From a virus, in IMG/VR virus record IMGVR_UViG_3300009034_000213, positions 1 to 23,265 of that record: DNA of 23,265 nt, one strand, 5' to 3'. This document shows positions 21,206 to 23,265 of this stretch, piece after piece. Each line of letters starts with the position of its first letter. Position 1 is the first letter of the stretch. Both the position numbers and the translations under genes were made by a program. The notes under the pieces are model-generated. The model had not been told where the DNA came from. It worked only from the letters and a program-made list of their open reading frames with translations, and did not search any database.

Positions 21206-21821
21206 ACCGCCCAAAGGGGCTAAGTTTTTGGAGATCAACAGTCCTCAGAAGATCATGCAGATTTGGCTGACTCTGAACGACATCAAGGGACTGTTTGACG
21301 ATTACACGAAGAACAGGCCAGACCTGTTCAGGAACCTGGTAGTGATGCCCAATACATTGTGGCTTGAGAGAGAGGACGGAAATGGGCTCCTGTATTTGAC
21401 GGAAATTATGCCAGGGCTCTCTGCCAATGCTCATATTGTCTATTGGGACAGGATACTGAGCGGCAAAGAGGACTTCACGATGGACTGCCTAAGATGGGCA
21501 ATAACCAACTGCAACTTGCAGAAGGTTAACTGCTTTCTGCCGGACTACGCCAGGTCAGCGAGGCACTTCGCCAGAAAACTTGGCTTTCGGAGAGAAGGTG
21601 TTATAAGACGGTACTCCATCGGGAACAACCGAATGTTCGATATGTACATATTCGGTATCACAAGAGAGGAGGCCTTTAGCGATGGGCAACTTCGGACCGA
21701 GCGTGACACAGGTGGGAACGGAGAACCCGTTCATGCAGCAGTTCCAGGACTGGATGAAGGGACTCCAAGCCCCGCAGATGGAAGCTCCGGACACGAGCCG
21801 GATGGAGGGGATGCTCCGTGA
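21195..21821 (+). CDS. GNAT-like acyltransferase fold protein in the tail operon
   Basis: The product is 208 residues. The ATG at 21195 overlaps the nozzle gene end by 11 bases, with GAGGGGAG upstream. Residues 20-158 follow the GNAT order. YLTEIMPGLSANAHIVYW forms the central strands. CLRWAITNCNLQKVNCFLP is the helix-strand after them. ARSARHFARKLGFRREGVIR (119-138) is the typical C-terminal motif, followed by FDMYIFGITREE. I do not see the usual R/Q-x-x-G-x-G/A acetyl-CoA loop, so the protein might be inactive or structural. The last 48 residues are disordered and overprinted by the next gene. Similar GNAT-like genes occur in some podovirus tail operons; their role is unclear. Confidence 0.7.
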   Translation: MSIEPPKGAKFLEINSPQKIMQIWLTLNDIKGLFDDYTKNRPDLFRNLVVMPNTLWLEREDGNGLLYLTEIMPGLSANAHIVYWDRILSGKEDFTMDCLRWAITNCNLQKVNCFLPDYARSARHFARKLGFRREGVIRRYSIGNNRMFDMYIFGITREEAFSDGQLRTERDTGGNGEPVHAAVPGLDEGTPSPADGSSGHEPDGGDAP

Positions 21822-22377
21822 GCTTGGCGCCAACATAGGCCAGTACGGCGGTGACCTTTCAAAGTTTTTCTATGGAGCTATGACACAGCCCCCGACGGAC
21901 CTGTCGGGAGTAATGGATATCTTTGGCCAGATGGGGGACATCAGCCGTCAGAAGGCTTGGAGGGAGGCCATGGGTCGTGGCTATGGAGCGGGAAGCACTG
22001 CAGCTATTCGATCCGGCCTCGGAGCAATGCGGGAGGGCGACTTACGGAGTCAGCTTGCTGCTGCTGGTTTGGGTCTGGACGTCGCTGGACAGGAGTTCGG
22101 AAGGAGGATGGCCGGGGCGCAAGGTCTCATGGGGATGCCCGGCTACTACGCAGCTCCCACGTCCGTAGAGATGGGATTGCTCAACTTGCTCCAGCAAGGG
22201 GGTCTCGCCAACTTGCAGGCCCAGATGGGAACTCAGGGTCTTCAGGCCGGAGCGATGGGAGATATCTTCGCTCAGCAGCAGACGCAGCCAGTAATGATGC
22301 CAGGATGGGGGCAGACAATCGCGAGCCCCATTCTGGAAGCAATAGCGTCAGCAGCCACGCTGATCCCGTTCATCTAA
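21682..22377 (+). CDS. Gly/Met/Ala/Gln-rich virion protein, ejection protein candidate
   Basis: The product is 231 residues. The ATG at 21682 is preceded by GAGGAGG with an 8-base gap and lies 140 bases inside the GNAT gene in another frame. The sequence is poor in charge and rich in Gly, Met, Gln and Ala, with helical stretches (AIRSGLGAMREGDLRSQLAAAGLGL; LLNLLQQGGLANLQAQMG) and a hydrophobic C-terminal segment (SPILEAIASAATLIPFI). Such composition near the end of podovirus structural operons fits proteins released into the cell envelope with the DNA. No family-specific motif; role is inferred. Confidence 0.6.
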   Translation: MGNFGPSVTQVGTENPFMQQFQDWMKGLQAPQMEAPDTSRMEGMLRELGANIGQYGGDLSKFFYGAMTQPPTDLSGVMDIFGQMGDISRQKAWREAMGRGYGAGSTAAIRSGLGAMREGDLRSQLAAAGLGLDVAGQEFGRRMAGAQGLMGMPGYYAAPTSVEMGLLNLLQQGGLANLQAQMGTQGLQAGAMGDIFAQQQTQPVMMPGWGQTIASPILEAIASAATLIPFI

Positions 22378-22387
22378 GGAGGACACA

Positions 22388-23265
22388 ATGCCAACACAGG
22401 TTCAATTCCTACCGGAATATATGTGGGGTGGGCTATCGCCCATGTCAGGTGCTCTTTCCTCTATCGTGCAGAGTATTGTTTCGAGGGGGATGCCCCAGGT
22501 CAGGAGAACAAGGGCCGCGATGTACGATCCAAGCGAATGGTGGGACCCAGCGCAGGCCGACTGGCTCAGGGGAACTCCTGGGAGAGTCAAGCGGGGGACT
22601 GACGTTTATGCTCATCCTACACAGGCAGGGCAGTTCGCCTTCGGTGCTCAGCCCTCGGGTTATGAGCCATTTGCTCCTGGTCAGGGGCTTCCCTCCGGGT
22701 GGGAACCTCGAACGGTCGAGTTTGGACAGATGCCGCAGGACCAACTCGCTGAGTTGGTCAAGTTGATTCTGAACCAGCTCATAACAGGCCAAGGGAAACA
22801 GAAAGGTGGTCCTGTCAAGAAGCCCAGCAGCAATGTCCAGTCTCTGCTTGACCTGATTGGTGTAGAGCGGGGAGAGACAGATGTTGTTCCGGTACTGGCA
22901 GAGCCAGGCGAGGTTGTGCTACGGAGAGAGGCCGTTGACTTCTTTGGCGGGCCAGAGAAGGCTGACCTGATCAACCGTGTCTTCGACAAGATGCCAAAGA
23001 TGCAGGCCGGCGGGCCCATTCCGAGATGGGGGAAACCGAAATCGTGGGATGAACTGACCGAAGAGGAGAAGAGGTTCCTCTTGGAGAAAGGCGTGACCCC
23101 GGAGTCCTACCAAGAAGCGGAAGCAGAGATGGAGAGGGCCGGAACCTTACCGGGGGTTCCAACTGGAGAGGAGGGCATTCCTCAGCTCTTCGTCGAAGCC
23201 CTTGAGAAGATGGTTCCTACGAAAGAGACCACTCCGACCGGAGAGTCGCTCCACGAGATGTGGAC
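22388..23265 (+). CDS. Large virion protein, ejection or tape-measure-like (cut by window end)
   Basis: An open frame starts at ATG 22388 (GGAGG about five bases before it) and runs 292 codons to the window end with no stop. Residues about 170-215 contain DVVPVLAEPGEVVLRREAV and a following MQAGGPIP, a P-G-E-x-V-x-R pattern I know from tape-measure and internal virion proteins of phages. An earlier helix (DQLAELVKLILNQLITG) and a C-terminal charged helical part (DELTEEEKRFLLEKGV) are seen. The end is missing, so length and any transglycosylase domain cannot be judged. Likely part of the DNA delivery apparatus. Confidence 0.65.
   Translation, partial: MPTQVQFLPEYMWGGLSPMSGALSSIVQSIVSRGMPQVRRTRAAMYDPSEWWDPAQADWLRGTPGRVKRGTDVYAHPTQAGQFAFGAQPSGYEPFAPGQGLPSGWEPRTVEFGQMPQDQLAELVKLILNQLITGQGKQKGGPVKKPSSNVQSLLDLIGVERGETDVVPVLAEPGEVVLRREAVDFFGGPEKADLINRVFDKMPKMQAGGPIPRWGKPKSWDELTEEEKRFLLEKGVTPESYQEAEAEMERAGTLPGVPTGEEGIPQLFVEALEKMVPTKETTPTGESLHEMW

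Noticed and set aside
21957-22766. Plus-strand ORF of 269 codons spanning the junction of the last two virion genes.
   Set aside because: It crosses a clear gene boundary with its own ribosome site, is Arg/Ser/Gly-rich as frame shadows are, and competes with two coherent proteins.

Overview
The window is a structural and packaging module of a tailed double-stranded DNA phage (Caudoviricetes). It carries a large terminase, portal, scaffold-like protein, major capsid protein, adaptor, tail fibres, a nozzle-like tail protein and virion-interior proteins. Together these suggest a short-tailed (podovirus-like) particle. I see no sheath, tube or typical long-tail operon, but the right end is cut off and a tape-measure-like protein may begin there. 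The host cannot be named. Strong Shine-Dalgarno sequences (AGGAGG type) and Rho-independent terminators indicate a bacterium. There is no integrase, repressor, tRNA, CRISPR array or insertion sequence in view.

Layout. Positions 1-2532 hold a leftward block. From its promoter side it reads: small membrane protein (holin candidate), unknown protein, NlpC/P60-type endolysin, two small unknown proteins, a strong terminator, then a last gene with a degenerate metalloprotease-like motif and a second strong terminator at 107-147. Positions 2533-2784 are the divergent control region, with a good sigma70-type promoter facing right whose -35 box lies in a perfect 7+7 bp inverted repeat. From 2785 to the right edge everything is rightward and nearly gapless. 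The order is: small-terminase candidate, overlapping zinc-ribbon ORF, large terminase, small basic protein, portal, coiled-coil protein, scaffold candidate, unknown, decoration-like protein, major capsid protein, beta-helix protein, small acidic protein and a terminator at 11428-11459. A second stretch follows: small proteins, a LamG/ConA-like protein, several unknown small proteins, a second zinc ribbon, adaptor, three related fibre proteins in tandem, a collar-domain fibre, the nozzle-like protein, a GNAT-like protein, a Gly/Met-rich virion protein, and a long protein running off the right end.

How it works together. The terminase packages DNA through the portal into a shell built by the capsid, scaffold and decoration proteins. 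The adaptor joins portal to the nozzle-like tail, the tandem fibres and collar fibre contact the host, and the last two proteins are probably ejected or line the channel. The leftward block lyses the cell. Most rightward genes touch or overlap (TAATG, TGATG, ATGA), which implies translational coupling.

The most unusual points are: the zinc-ribbon ORF overprinting the terminase start, the palindromic promoter, three tandem fibre paralogues, a roughly 250-residue insertion in the nozzle-like protein, long same-strand overlaps at several gene ends, and terminators placed directly in front of ribosome binding sites. All product calls come from reading the sequence; no database search was possible.
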